Positions 1 to 10,900 of a DNA stretch of 64,000 nucleotides are shown here, piece by piece (within the stretch, counting starts at the first letter, position 1; every line of letters starts with the position of its first letter). The translations under genes and the position numbers were made by a program. The notes beneath the pieces were generated by a model that saw only the letters and a program-made list of their open reading frames with translations, did no database searches and was not told the DNA's origin. The stretch is from Macrocystis pyrifera (taxonomy: Eukaryota > Sar > Phaeophyceae > Laminariales > Laminariaceae). The DNA lies in NCBI GenBank assembly GCA_031763025.1, contig JASSKH010000010.1, positions 14,277,427-14,341,426 on the forward strand, given 5' to 3'.

Positions 1-50
1 TATGACTACCGTCACGCATGATATCGAGTACCCCCCGCCGCCACCGCCGC
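1..50 (+). mobile_element. C-tailed retroposon, 3' end fragment
   Basis: The window opens inside the conserved end of the short retroposon family: TATGACTACC, GCATGATATCGAGTAC, then a C-rich tail from base 31. The 5' part lies outside the window. The tail runs straight into the acceptor of the exon at 57. Confidence 0.6.
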
Positions 51-56
51 CGCCAG

Positions 57-184
57 AGACTCAGAGGGGGGCCCTCATGACGAGTGAACGTCCCACGGAC
101 GCTGCGCTCGGCACGCAGACGCGCCCTTTGGATCGATCGCGACGGGACGGTGACAGCACGATTCCCCGCGTGCTTGGGGAGAGG
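57..184 (+). CDS. candidate internal exon of an unidentified + strand gene
   Basis: Open frame after a splice-acceptor-like CCGCCGCCAG (AG at 55-56), ending at AGG|GTGCGT (GT at 185-186). It encodes a polar, Arg/Thr-rich stretch (ALMTSERPTDAALG, later STIPRVLGER). The donor phase is 0, which matches the phase-0 acceptor of the exon at 722, so the two can be joined. The pyrimidine tract is the C-rich tail of a retroposon (1-50). No domain is recognised and any 5' part of the gene is outside the window. Linkage to the 722 exon is inference. Confidence 0.4.
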
Positions 185-186
185 GT

Positions 187-721
187 GCGTTGTTTCTAAT
201 AAACGAAAATGTCGAACGCGCCGACCAGAGAGGGGCCCAGGGCAACACTTTCATGCTTGAACGAAAACAGGCGTAATCTGCCTGCCAGTCTTATCTGCCT
301 GAGACGTCAAGTGGAGTGTTTGCTTGCCCTCATGACTTCGCTCTTCTCCTGCTCTTCTCCTTTCCAACGCCCATTCCATGAACATTGCGGTCCTACCAAC
401 CATTGTTGCGTCGGATAGCTCGCTGTCTCAGGTCCTGTTGTGTGTGTCTTCAAACTGTTTACGTGTCCTATTTTTTTTTCAAGCTTGGTGTGTTGTGTTG
501 CGCCTCATTGCGAGTTTCGCCGCATTGTTGTGCTTGTCGACGGGAGCACGTTGCCGCCCGCCCTCTTGCTGTTGGATAACGGTTGGCTCGATGGCTCTCC
601 TGACTAAAGCACCTTACTCGCGTTTCTCCGCCCCTTCTCTCCCTACCTACCGTGTCCCTCGCATGCCCTGCCGCCGACCCACCACCTCCGCGTTTTTTGC
701 TGTCACTCGTATTGCTTTTAG
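187..721 (+). other. probable intron between the exons at 57 and 722
   Basis: No coding frame in this stretch has a recognisable product. It is T-rich towards its end (TTTTTTTTTCAAGC near 475 and the acceptor tract near 705-720), as expected of an intron if the two flanking exons belong together. Confidence 0.35.
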
Positions 722-922
722 CTCTTGCCGCACGGGTCTGATTTGGCGGGAGCGGGGTCTCTTGCGGCTGTACTTGCCACTCCTGAGGTCCTGGAGGCCG
801 CAGCGGTTGTGGCGCTGTTGGGTGGTGTAGTCGCTTGGGCCCTCAACTTTGCCACGGGGGCGATAGGGTCGGTACTCGATGCGCGAAGCGATTCCTCGCC
901 TGAGGACGACGATTTTACATGA
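722..922 (+). CDS. C-terminal exon, single-pass membrane protein of unknown function
   Basis: The acceptor is strong (ATTGCTTTTAG, AG at 720-721) and the frame opens in phase 0 with LLPHGSDLAGAGS. It continues through TPEVLEAAAVVALLGG and VVAWALNFATGAIG, one clear hydrophobic helix, then DARSDSSPEDDDFT, an acidic tail, and a TGA stop at 920-922. A helix followed by a charged tail is what a tail-anchored or type I membrane protein C-terminus looks like. Codons are GC-rich at third positions, like the two identified host genes. The protein family is not recognised. The minus-strand frame over the same bases has no comparable structure. Confidence 0.55.
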   Translation, partial: LLPHGSDLAGAGSLAAVLATPEVLEAAAVVALLGGVVAWALNFATGAIGSVLDARSDSSPEDDDFT

Positions 923-1454
923 ACTACTCGCATACGTACCGGTGTTTTTTTAATGTGTTTTTTTAAGTTGTGCGTGTTTTGTTTCGTTTTCTTCTACAGG
1001 AGTTTGTTTCTCCCGACGAGATGGAGAGAGACTACGCTTGTAGCCATCATGCATGCTACAGAGGTATACTGCGAACGTTGCTATCATTAGCTTCTGCCGC
1101 TGAGTTGGCGCAAGGCTGCGCTTATCCATCATACGAGTACATGGTACAAGGTATACTGCAAATAATGGTGCAACTGTGATGCGTAAAGTTTGCCCCTAGA
1201 GTGGGAACAGCAGTTGCAAAGGGGGATTGAAGAAAATCGATGCGTTTTTTCGATTTCGTAATAGATAAATCGCCGATTGCAGTTGATCGGTGTTGTCGGC
1301 GAGCGAGATCGAAATCGATCTGAAGTGTTGACCTGCACAGTGACGTAATAGAAGCCACCATCGTAGACCGTTTATATCTCGGCGGGAAACCATTTGCTGT
1401 GTTGAGGGATGGCGGCCAGAACCCTGTTGCTCTTGGCTTGCTCTACTGCTGCAC
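923..1454. other. 3' flank, no gene seen
   Basis: Probable 3' UTR and intergenic DNA after the membrane-protein exon. T-rich just after the stop. No repeat or gene recognised. Confidence 0.3.
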
Positions 1455-1563
1455 TATTACGGGGGACCATAGTAAATAGGACCCACGGTACACACAAAAA
1501 CCTATATATATCGCTTTTTTTACGGACAAAATTTGGTCCTATTTACTATGGTCCCCCGTAATA
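1455..1563. mobile_element. palindromic 109-bp MITE, copy 1 (arm type A)
   Basis: Near-perfect inverted repeat starting TATTACGGGGGACCATAGTA and closing with its complement. The middle is A/T-rich with CCTATATATA. Flanking TA on both sides fits a TA target-site duplication, as in Tc1/mariner-type MITEs. No coding capacity. Confidence 0.85.
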
Positions 1564-1677
1564 GTGTACTTTTATCACACCATCGCGCCAACGGCGGTCG
1601 AATGTTTCACTGAGGAAAGAGACAACGCCGAACAGGCTGAACAGGCCCACAACCGCAGACGTTATTAACCCACCCCC

Positions 1678-1730
1678 GTTATGATCATATGACTACGGCC
1701 ATGCACGACATGCGTACGCCCGCCCCCCCC
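1678..1730 (+). mobile_element. C-tailed retroposon, 3' end fragment
   Basis: Carries CATATGACTACGGCCATGCA then a diverged GCGTACGCCCG and a C8 tail. A LINE tail begins at the next base (1731), so the two are head to tail. Confidence 0.7.
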
Positions 1731-1851
1731 TTGAGCGCCCAAAGGTTGGAGGTGTCTCTATCCAGGAGTAGGAACAGTGCTCCGTCTCGAAAGGGATGCG
1801 TGGTCGATGGTCAAATTACTAAGACAAGCAACAAATGAGTACACCCCCCCC
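1731..1851 (+). mobile_element. LINE 3' tail, severely 5'-truncated copy
   Basis: Begins TTGAGCGCCCAAAGGTTGGA and carries the LINE 3' UTR landmarks (GGTGTCTCTATCC, AAAGGGATGCGTGGTC, CAACAAATGAGTAC) followed by a C-rich tail. It matches 6685-6812 with scattered differences, so it is an older copy than the pair at 6627 and 52311. Confidence 0.8.
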
Positions 1852-2649
1852 TCCGAGCATGAAGGTGGACCGCCTCACATGCGCACACATAGATACAGCA
1901 TGGTCACCCCAACATGTTCAATTCACATGAAGGTTGGGTCTTGTGGTAAGATACCCGTAAAACTATACCGATTTCCATTGGGCGGTGGAAATCTGGTCTG
2001 ACATTATTCCTAAAATCCCCGACATTTGGTGCACATACCAAGCGCCAAATGAAGGGGAGGGGTGGATGATGCATGACATTAAGTCAAGACCTATTATACT
2101 CATGAAACAAACACCTTGCATTTGATCGACCACATGACCTAAGAGAAGGAGCACCAAGCGGTACGTAGATATCTTGATATCTTGAAGGATAGGAGCCGGT
2201 ACAAAATGTGGGGGGATTGTTGGCCAAGCTTTCGGCAGTGAAGGTCTACTCGGGAGCATTAGTGGGGTAGTTACCCATGGTGAAACGTACATATGACGGA
2301 GAAAGCGACGTACGGGGTATCCCGATGTGTGAGTAAGACTTTGTGTCATGCAAGCCGTCCTTGAACCTTGCACGGTGAAAATGACCTCCCTGGAGGAAAG
2401 TAACCAGTACAGCAGCGGGGCAAGAAGATAAAAGATACGATCGTGGGACGCCAGGATGGTTACCATGCAGATCGCCTGACACAAACGTGGGGTACTTGTG
2501 TTAAGGGTGTTGAACTTGGCTCCAGGCTACGAGCCCGTGTTGGAGACACTATTTAGTGTGGTGCGCCGGCAAAAGAACTGAAAGACACCAGACTCTCAAC
2601 GAGTACTAGGATTGGGAAGTCCCAGTAACTTGAACACTTCCCACTACCA
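1852..2649. other. possible LINE 5' region or intergenic, no gene seen
   Basis: Lies between a LINE tail and the first LINE coding sequence. It may be 5' UTR of the LINE. The start of the element cannot be fixed because no second copy of this part is in the window. A 173-codon minus-strand frame at 1963-2484 has no recognisable product. Confidence 0.3.
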
Positions 2650-2758
2650 CTATGAACACAAACAAGCTGGAGATATTCTCGGAAGAGATTAGGAGAAAGA
2701 CGGTGAGGAAGGGTGGGTGGAGAAAGAAAGATTGGTAGGGTAAAGTACTACTGTAGTA

Positions 2759-3838
2759 GTGCTGATATTTGGAGTTCCTAGCGACATGACAAGGATTGAG
2801 TTCAAGAGGAAGTGCGACGAAGTAGGACTGTATTGCTTTGCAATAGGAAACGTAGAACGAGAGGGAGAACACTTTCGAGTCACTCTGAAGCTGAAAGCGA
2901 GCATGGAGTGGCAGAGGATAGAGACAGAAAAAGTGTCGGTATGGGTTAGAAGACTAGGATGGAGAGTATGTATAGCTAATGGAATAACGAAACTAAGACG
3001 TAGCCCTAGGGTGAACGAAGGTAGGGGGAGGCAGGAAACAGCAAGTGGCTCAAAGGGAATAGGGGAGAAACGTAGGGGCGCAGAACAAGCAGACAAGAAC
3101 AGGAACGGAAACGAAAACAATGCTCAAAGAAGAGATAACAGAAATACTCGTGGCGACAACGGAGAAAGAACAGGTAAGACTAGAGCGGATAGTGAAACGA
3201 AAAGGAGGCTGAGAATAGGATCATGGAACGTATGTGGCTTCGCCACGGAAGAGCGCAAAATAATCGAAATTGCCGAACAAGCAAGTAAGCGCGACCTAGA
3301 CATAGTGGGAATTCAAGAGTCGTGGGAGAAAGAAGGAGGGGAGATAGGATCCGAAGTTGGAGAGTACGCATGGATAGGGAAAAAGAGGAAGGGACAGAAT
3401 AGCAAGAATAGGGGGGGGGGGGGGGGTGTGGGGTTCCTAGTCAAAGAATACCTGTGTGACATAATAGAGGTGATCAAAGACACTAAATTCGACGAAAGCA
3501 TATGGATTAAGATTCCAGGGGAGCGGGGAGCGAAAGATTACTTCTTAGGAAACATATATATGCCCCCAGAGTCGAAGAATACGATAAAAGATATACAGAG
3601 GAAGTTCGGAGAAGTAGCAGTAGATGTACAGAAGTATAAGAGGCAAGGAGAAGTAGTACTAGTGGGAAATTTTAACTCAATAATTGGGAGGGCAAGCAAA
3701 CTGAATGAGAACATTGGACAGTATGGGGAAGTAACTAAGAATAAGAATGGGGAAGAGATGTTGAAGTTCCTCAAGCATAACGAGATGAAAACGTTGAACG
3801 ACAGAGTAAAAAAGGCAGGCAGAACCGGAATGGACTAG
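2759..3838 (+). pseudogene. LINE N-terminus and endonuclease, first frame
   Basis: Starts VLIFGVPSDM, then about 90 hydrophilic residues rich in R, N and E, then the endonuclease. Motifs of the exonuclease/endonuclease/phosphatase fold are visible: RIGSWNVCG (catalytic Asn), VGIQESW (catalytic Glu), NIYMPPES, and VLVGNFNSIIG. In the last motif the family normally has GDFN, so the metal-binding Asp has become Asn here. A run of 14 G at 3413-3426 encodes a glycine stretch. The frame ends after KKAGRTGMD, whereas the family sequence continues in the next frame, so about one base has been gained or lost near 3820. Confidence 0.8.
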
Positions 3839-4841
3839 ACAGTGCATACAAAAGGGAGAAAGCTCTATCCTTGACTTTATAGTAGTAGAAAATGGAAGTG
3901 GTAAGGAAACGGAACTACATGTATGCGCAGCGGACATAGGAACTACGGATCACTGTCTAATATGGACAGACAGTCAACAGACGAGAGTTATCAAACATAG
4001 AAGAGGTAGGAAATTGTATCGATGGAGAATAGATAAACTAGAAGTAAAAGAGAAACGGGAAGAGTTTCAAGAAGAGATCGCCAAAAATGCAGAGAAATTT
4101 TCCGAGCTGTTGGAAAGAATAGGTACAACAAGGAACGATATAGAAAGGGATGATGCAGGAGCTAGGATAATAGAAGGATGGGAGCAGTTGGTCAAGACCA
4201 CAGCAAGTAAAATAATAGGGAAGAAGTTGATAGTATGCAACAGAGCGGTAAAATGGTGGGATGAAGAAGTGAAAGAGGCTATAAGAGCAAGGAGAAAGGC
4301 ACACGCAAGGTATACATCGAGTAAAACTTCGACAGGGTGGGAGGAGTATGCTATAGCTGGAAAGAAAGTAAAAGAGATGGTAGAGAAGAAGAAAGGGATA
4401 TGGAAAGATGTAATAAATAAAACGAATGAAGACTTTGAGGTCGGGATGAAGCAGATGTGGGTAGGGATAAAAGGGATACTTGGCAAACAAGCAGGAGAGG
4501 CAGACACGGGAATAGCTACTCTAAGAGCACGGAACGGTAAAATGGTTAGTAGTTCGAAGGGGAAAAGGGAGGTACTAGTAGAGCATTACCGAAAGCTAGG
4601 AACACCCACAGCCAACGAAACGTTCGATGCAGAATTCGAGAAGGAAATCAACGCGTGGGCAGAGGCGAACGTAGATACATCAGAAAGGGAAGACAGTGGT
4701 TCGGGAGGGTTACAGAGAGAGTTCACAAGGGAAGAGGTAAAGAAGTGTGTAGCTAAACTTAAGAATAGAAAGGCAGCAGGGGCAGACCAAATAGTGAATG
4801 AATTTATGAAGTACGGGGGGGAGAAGGAATGCTTACCATGA
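3822..4841 (+). pseudogene. LINE endonuclease C-terminus and linker, second frame
   Basis: Picks up the endonuclease end: EPEWTRQ, SILDFIVVENG and the catalytic DIGTTDHCLIW (the SDH-type motif, here TDH). A long Lys/Glu-rich alpha-helical linker follows, then REFTREEVKKCVAKLKNRKA and AAGADQIVNEFMKYGG, the standard start of LINE reverse transcriptase (KAAGPDGI in relatives). The frame stops just after a G7 run at about 4815, and the RT goes on in another frame. Confidence 0.78.
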
Positions 4842-5380
4842 TGGTTATGTTGTATAACTGGATATGGAAAAACGAGTACGCACCTAGGAGGTGGAGAGAA
4901 GGAGTAGTAGTAAATTTATTCAAGAAAGGAGATAAGGCTGACCCGGGGAACTATAGAGGGATAACGCTACTAAGCACAGTAGGCAAAACATTTTGTAAGA
5001 TTTTGAACGATAGAATGGGAACGATGATGGAGAAGGAAGACAAAATAAGCGAAGGACAAGCAGGGTTTAGGCCAAACCGTAGCTGCGTAGACCATGTGTA
5101 CACCTTAGGTAAGATTATTCAAGGTAGGAAGGACGCGGGACTAACAACGTACTGTTTCTTTCTAGATGTGCAGAAAGCCTACGACACAGTATGGAGAAAT
5201 GGATTGTGGAAAAAACTGTGGGAAATAGGAATCCGAGGAAAGTTGTGGAGAATGATGAAAAAGATGACGGAATGTGCAAGAAGTGCTGTTATGCTGGACG
5301 GGGAAATATCGAAGTATGTTGATATTTTACAAGGTGTTGCACAGGGGATGTTGTCAGCTAACTTATTCAAGGTATATTAA
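4829..5380 (+). pseudogene. LINE reverse transcriptase fingers and palm, third frame
   Basis: Shows RT blocks in order: NWIWKNEYAPRRWREGVVV, LFKKGDKADPGNYRGITLLS, ISEGQAGFRPNRSCVDHV, FFLDVQKAYDTVWRNGLW (first catalytic Asp in LDVQKAYD) and ILQGVAQGMLSANLFKVY (family GVxQGxxLSPxLFxxYIN). One AT dinucleotide is missing after FKVY compared with the expected YINDL, which closes this frame. Confidence 0.85.
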
Positions 5381-6446
5381 CGACCTGATAGTAGCAGTCG
5401 AGGGAGCCAGGCAGGGAGTCACGATAGGGGAAGATACGGTGTCGGGATTGATGTTTGCGGATGACTTCGTAGGGATATCAGAAACACTCGAAGGATTGCA
5501 GAAACAAATAGAGAAGGCGCTAGAATACACCAGGAAATGGAGGGTGACGACGAACGTCAAGAAATGCGCAGTAGTTGCTTGCAACGAAGATAAGGTAAAC
5601 CCGGTAAATTTCAGTTGGAAGTGGGGAGAAGATGAATTGCCGATCGTAGACCAGTATACATACCTTGGCGTAGAGATCTCAAAAGACTGCTCTTGGGATA
5701 CACATATAGCAAAAGTAATAGGAAAGGGTAAGGCACAAGTAGGCAAGATGGATGCGATCCTAACAGACCCGGACCTTGACACTAGGATTAAGAGATGTAT
5801 CTTGATGAATGTGATAGTACCAAAGCTAGAATACGCAGGAGAAGTGTGGGAAGGGAACGCGAAACTCGTAAAACAGTTGGAAACAGTACAAATTACAGCA
5901 GCTAAAAATATCCTAAGATGCTCAAGTACGACTAGTAAGACAGTATTAAGAGCAGAACTGGGAATGCGCCCACTCAAGACAAATAGAGACATGAGAAAGT
6001 TGAGCTGGCAATATAAAGTAAGGAACATGCCAAAAAAGAGGTTGCCAGCCATAGTTGATAGAGCTGTATGGGAGAAAGTATCAAAAGGACAAGCTGGAAT
6101 AAGGTGGGATGGCGTAGTTGAGAAAATATGGAAGGATCTAGGGCGAAACCAAGTAGAGATTATGTCCGCCGGGAAGTTTGGGAGGTACAAGGCAGAAGTA
6201 GAAGAACGGATAGAAAAAAGGGAAAGGCTAGCGCTAAGAAACAAGGTGGAATCGGAAAAACACTTAGAGATATACGGGGGATTGAGGGAAGGAATAGAAA
6301 TGAAAACGTATTTGCATGGCCCAATGGACTTCGCGAAAAAGCTGAAACTGCGCTTTCGTGTAGGGGACCTGGACCTGCCAGAAAGAAGAAAGAGGTACAC
6401 CAGTAGCCGGGAAGAGGAGGAAGTAGACGCACAGATGTGCCCGTGA
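5368..6446 (+). pseudogene. LINE reverse transcriptase C-terminus, fourth frame
   Basis: Begins RYINDLIVAVEGA and carries the active-site box as LMFADDFVGIS (FADD, a permitted form of YADD), then WRVTTNVKKCAVVAC and YTYLGVEIS, thumb-type blocks typical of LINE RTs. The C-terminal region has EYAGEVWEG and many basic helices. It ends at MCP-stop: TGA at 6444-6446 replaces a Cys codon of the knuckle CPCG-x8-H-x4-C, as the copy at 52516-53178 reads TGT there. After the stop the same frame still shows THIVGECEIYKEE. Confidence 0.85.
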
Positions 6447-6812
6447 GGCAAAGCAATAGAGAGTAAAACTCACATAGTAGGAGAATGTGAAATATACAAG
6501 GAGGAACGGGATGTGTTAGAAGAGGAGATGAGGAAAATAGACGAATGTGACATGGAGGAGTTGAATACAATGAATAGCAGCGAGAAACGATCGCTATCCT
6601 AGGAGATAGATGGTGGCCACAGGAGGCCAAACAGGAAGGGGATAAGATTAGCAAAAAGTTTCTATGTAATTTATGGAAACAACGTAATGAGCGCCCAATT
6701 GTTGGAGGTGTCTCTATTAGGAGTAGGAACGGTGCTCCGTCTCGAAAGGGATGCGTGGTCAATGGTCAAATGACTAAGGCAAGCAACAAATGAGTACGCC
6801 CCCCCCCCCCCC

Positions 6813-6850
6813 GGCCTGTAGCCATACATGATATAAGAGTACCCCCCCCC
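6813..6850 (+). mobile_element. C-tailed retroposon end, minimal fragment
   Basis: Carries only GCCTGTAGCCATACATGATA, then AAGAGTAC and nine C, placed immediately after the LINE C tail. This is the third member (LINE, fragment, tail) of the head-to-tail pattern. Confidence 0.6.
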
Positions 6851-7212
6851 GCAACTCCCTCGTTGAGTTCTCGTAGGTGCGCGCAGTGTGCACGCGATTT
6901 CCAGCCACCGTCGAGTCAAGAACGGAACAAAAACAGTTGCGACATTAGAGCATTAGACTAATAGTGGGACACTAATCGCCGCTTGTGCATGCATGTTTTG
7001 AGAGGGTCTCCACGGATTACCGATGTTGTCGAAATTTCGTGGGTATTGACACACCCTCCCGGAAGTCAAACCGGTGTGACCCAGCGATGGAATTAACTAT
7101 AAAATAAAAGGTGCTATTTTCGGAAGCATTCAACAAAAGCATGATACATGGTATATCCCAATTTGATAAACCTTAATTCATTTTTTTCATCCTTGATTAG
7201 ATCGGTCAACAA
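6851..7212. other. intergenic, no gene seen
   Basis: Lies downstream of the carrier gene on its strand. No repeat or coding frame recognised. Confidence 0.3.
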
Positions 7213-7382
7213 AAAACAAACACACACACAAGCTCAAGCTCACCACACACTTCACACTTGTTGAAGCTAATGCAAACACACACACAAGCTCAAGCTCACC
7301 ACACACTTCACACTTGTTGAAGCTAATGCAAACACACACACAAGCTCAAGCTCACCACACACTTCACAATTGTTGAAGCTAA
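7213..7382. repeat. 56-bp tandem repeat, three copies
   Basis: Three consecutive units of 56 bp, each containing ACACACACAAGCTCAAGCTC and CACTTGTTGAAGCTAATG. The copies differ by only one or two bases (CACTT versus CAATT in the third), so the expansion is recent. It lies about 330 bp past the carrier stop codon. Confidence 0.9.
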
Positions 7383-7709
7383 TGGTGTGCGGATCGAACA
7401 CCAAAATTGATCTCATCACAGCAGAGATTTCCCGCGGGCGCAAGACGATCCCCCGAAGCGAAGCGCACAGACGGAACACAACCAACAACACAGCAACGTT
7501 CACGGTGACCGTTCTTGACGGCGCAAGACTCGACATCACGACGATCACCCACCACAGTCCACCCGACCGACCCCCTCCCCCTCCCTCAGTTTTCCCATCT
7601 TTGGGGGGGCGGAGGCGGAGGCGGGGATCCCACCAAAACGTCAAAACCAGTATGACTCATCATATCTACAAGGGGAAAAGAAACGAGGATTACCCCCGCT
7701 GTCATGCCC

Positions 7710-7976
7710 TTATGGAAACACCGCTCCGAAGAAATCCTTCGCCGTTTCGAACGTAGCCATGGCAATCGCTGTGCTGGGAGCGTGAAACGCCATCCTTGCG
7801 CCGGACCCTTTGAACAAGCCTGCCAAGCCCTCCGCGCGATAGCACCGCCACAGGGCGTCTACCATGCCGCTGTACGGCCGGGCCGGGCTCCCATCCACTC
7901 GGGCGGAGGAGGGGGCGCCTCCTGCGGGGCCAGCCTTGCGTGCCAAGCCCGCGCTCGCAGCCGCCCCGCGCTGCAC
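7710..7976 (-). CDS. carrier exon 7 (C-terminus)
   Basis: Acceptor GCTCCCTGCAG. Completes RLQVQ, then RPYSGMVDALWRCYRAEGLA, GLFKGSGARMAFHAPSTAI and AMATFETAKDFFGAVFP, TAA stop at 7710-7712. The sixth helix carries HAPSTAIAMATFE, the usual end of a carrier. It follows a 3.5-kb intron (7977-11462). Confidence 0.93.
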   Translation of the reverse strand: MQRGAAASAGLARKAGPAGGAPSSARVDGSPARPYSGMVDALWRCYRAEGLAGLFKGSGARMAFHAPSTAIAMATFETAKDFFGAVFP

Positions 7977-10900
7977 CTGCAGGGAGCGGTATCGGTGGTG
8001 CGAATCGACACCATGCAGTTACACAGCAGTTACACTACTTTTTTTTGCTGGTGCCTTCCACCATGTGGGTGTACATATATATACTCGTAGCACTTGCCGC
8101 GATTTTTTTTCTGGCTGGTGGCGCCTTCTCTTAGCTGAGGAATCGTTCTTTTTTTACTATCGTTTTCGTGACAGACCTAGCGCTCTGTCCCTCGAAATGA
8201 AGTTCGATTAGACATTAATATGAAGAGAAATAGGTCCTTTTACTTCCAGAGCGGTATTCAACACTCGGTCATGGGGATTCATTCATGTCGGGCTAGGAAC
8301 TGCGCATTTAATCTTGAGGGGAAGCTGGCACGCTTAGGAATGCGTGGTCAAGCACCCGCGCGCAGGCGTTCCGGCAACCTGTATATACGACTTGGAACAA
8401 GAGTAAGGGGTTTGCAGTCAAGATCCGTATTTCGTGGTTGTAGAATGGTTGACGCAAAACATACGAGAATCCTGAGCTTTTTTCGTAGCCCATTTTCGCA
8501 CTTTTTTGGGCCTGATAACTTACTACCCATCATGGGAACGTAATTTTGCGCCCAACAGCATGTTCGACGACGACCCCCTAAGAGATACATCGTCCGCCCG
8601 GAGAACAGCAATCTTCTTCTAGCGAAGGCCATTTCTTCATCGGTGATGTAGCCATCGTGCTATGCTCCCTTGAGTGAAATGAAACATTTTAGCGTTCTTG
8701 CGAGCTTTTCGTGCTACTCGTTCGCAACTTTGTAACACACGAAAACACTTCGTGAGTCGTTTCTCGCTGCCTATGACTGCCGTCTGGCGCGCACCCGACG
8801 CCCTCACGGACTCCATCATGGTGCATCCCTCAATTTCGCGGGCTGTGGTTTCCTGTGAGGAGCTGTCGCTGTCCGCAAGTGCAGTGCAAACGTTCAGTTG
8901 GGGGCTGTCTCTAGTCTCATTTTGGGCATCCCAAATTTCGACCGATTTCGACCACTGGAGCACCTCTTGGTCGAGGTGCAGGCCTCTGTTGAGAAAAATA
9001 CGGGGGATCAATCTTGAGAGAAACATAAGCTAGCCGCTGTGATGAACCTACAACAAGTCACCGTCGCTCTCAGGTGAAGTCGAACCAGCCGAAGTTCTAA
9101 ATGCAGCGTGTTAAATAAAGACAGCGATGTTTTTTTTTTTTCTGTTCCGACAAAACATCTATATATTAATAGTAACCGGAAACCCGGGAAGCAGGGGACG
9201 CTCGGGTGCCAACATCCCCTTAATAAGCAATTTTTTGTTGTTGGTGGGGCGAGACATGACAGCATGAAGCTCCTCAAGCGAGGTGAGAGGGGCCTCAGAA
9301 AAGTTGCAGGTGCACCCGTACCACCGTAGAATGCGTCTACTGTGCTATTAACATGTGTAGGATGTATAGCCATGTGTAGTAGACCACTGCTGTAGTAGCA
9401 TGTATTGGTATCACTTTTTTACTTGCCAGCTTAACTCGGTAGGAGGTATTACCCCCAGCCATATTCTGGACAGGCCGTGGTCGCAGGTGTCGTCCCTTCT
9501 CCCCCGCCCCCCCCGGTACGTGCCTTCATTTTTTATCGCGCAAAGGATTCAGCATACTCGCTGCTCGTCAATTTTTTTCATCGAATATGGTTGACTCACG
9601 CTCTCGCGCTTTCCGCTATTCAATTGTTATGCAAGAAAAAGTCCCCATGAGTATGCACTCGGTGAGGCTCAAACCCACGAAATTGATATTATTAATAGTA
9701 GGCACGCGGACCACCTACCAAGCCACCGGGGATAGCAGAGTATGTAGTAGACCACTACTCTGGGCGTAAAAATTACGAGCGTTTATAAGTAAATATGGAG
9801 ACCAATCGGCTCTTATATTTCCGCCCAGAATCGCAGATCACTTCCGTCGCTTAAGGCTGTGATTTGGCCGACGATAACTCGCTGACTATCACGAGGGGGC
9901 CATGGTAATCAGAAGGTTTTTAGCCGAAATCAGGTATACTTGGACCCTAGAAGGACCAAAAAAAGGTACACACTAAAAAAAAGTAAAAACACACACGCCA
10001 GGAGCCCTGCCATCGGCAAGCCTTAAATCGTACCTGGTACATATTTTTGGCTTGAAACTGCCCAGGTACTTCTGGATTCGTCTACTCTGTCTACGAGTAG
10101 CTTTCAACTGTTTTTGCCTGATTTTCAGCCAATCAGAGAGGCCATATACGTACAACTGTTTTTTCTCTGCTGTATGCGGTTTCTGGTCCCTCGGTTGCAA
10201 TTCTTAGGTATAAACTCTCTACGTACGTATTCAGGCATACATACGTACGCTGATTTCACTTTTTCTTCTTTGGGGTGTTCGATGTGCTTCAATTGTTATG
10301 TTATGATGTGTGCTCGGTTGTAAATCTCTATGGCCGCAGGAGTCATATTACAGTACTGCTGTGGACACAAACGGCTGTTCGTCTGCACCACCTCGCGTCG
10401 AGGCGGTCTCGGGTTTGGTACGGCAAAATAACTTCGGGCCGAGCATGCGGTTCCGTGTGGACCGTCGAGAGTAGGCTTCAAAGCTGGCACCAGCGGGCGG
10501 GGCGCCAGAACTAATCCTCTTGAGGCGCCCGCCGTGGCGAAACTAACGAAGCCTGGTGACCCCCGGAAGATTCAAGTGGAGCCCGCGATGCCAATAGCCA
10601 ATATGCCCTACTAGAGAAAACAAAACAGTTCAGATTTTGGAGGGCCACACGCTCAAGGTTAATAATCACCAGGCGCAAAAAAAAAAAAAAAAAAAAAAAA
10701 GTTTTGTGATTTCTCATATGGGCCAAAAACAAAAAAGACACCGCTCGTGGCGCGTGCTTTTTTTCTTGGTTTCGGTAAGTAACTGTTTTCGGCTCGAACG
10801 GAACAGGTGTACCTAATTTTGGCTTTTGCCCTAATCAGAGCCCACGATGGACCCAAAAAAACATACGAGTATATCCCCCCATGTTTACGCACCATGTTAG

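Larger units (their letters stand above)
2650..6812 (+). mobile_element. non-LTR retrotransposon (LINE), near full length, inactivated
   Basis: In order: a short N-terminal segment (about 2652-2740), an RRM-like beta start (VLIFGVPSDMTRIEF), a basic Gln/Arg/Asn linker, an apurinic-type endonuclease, reverse transcriptase, a C-terminal C/H knuckle, a 3' UTR and a C14 tail (6799-6812) instead of poly(A). Such elements copy themselves by target-primed reverse transcription: the endonuclease nicks DNA and the RT extends from the nick. The coding region is one ancestral reading frame now split by at least four frame breaks (near 3820, 4820, 5370 and 6590) and one nonsense codon (6444-6446). It is A/G-rich on the sense strand, unlike host exons. 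The 5' boundary is uncertain and could reach 1852. Clade (Jockey/CR1-like) is not decided. Confidence 0.88.

Noticed and set aside
8637-9026. 129-codon minus-strand frame inside carrier intron 6
   Set aside because: Protein-like composition but no recognised motif, no splice sites that would connect it, and an equally long frame on the other strand.
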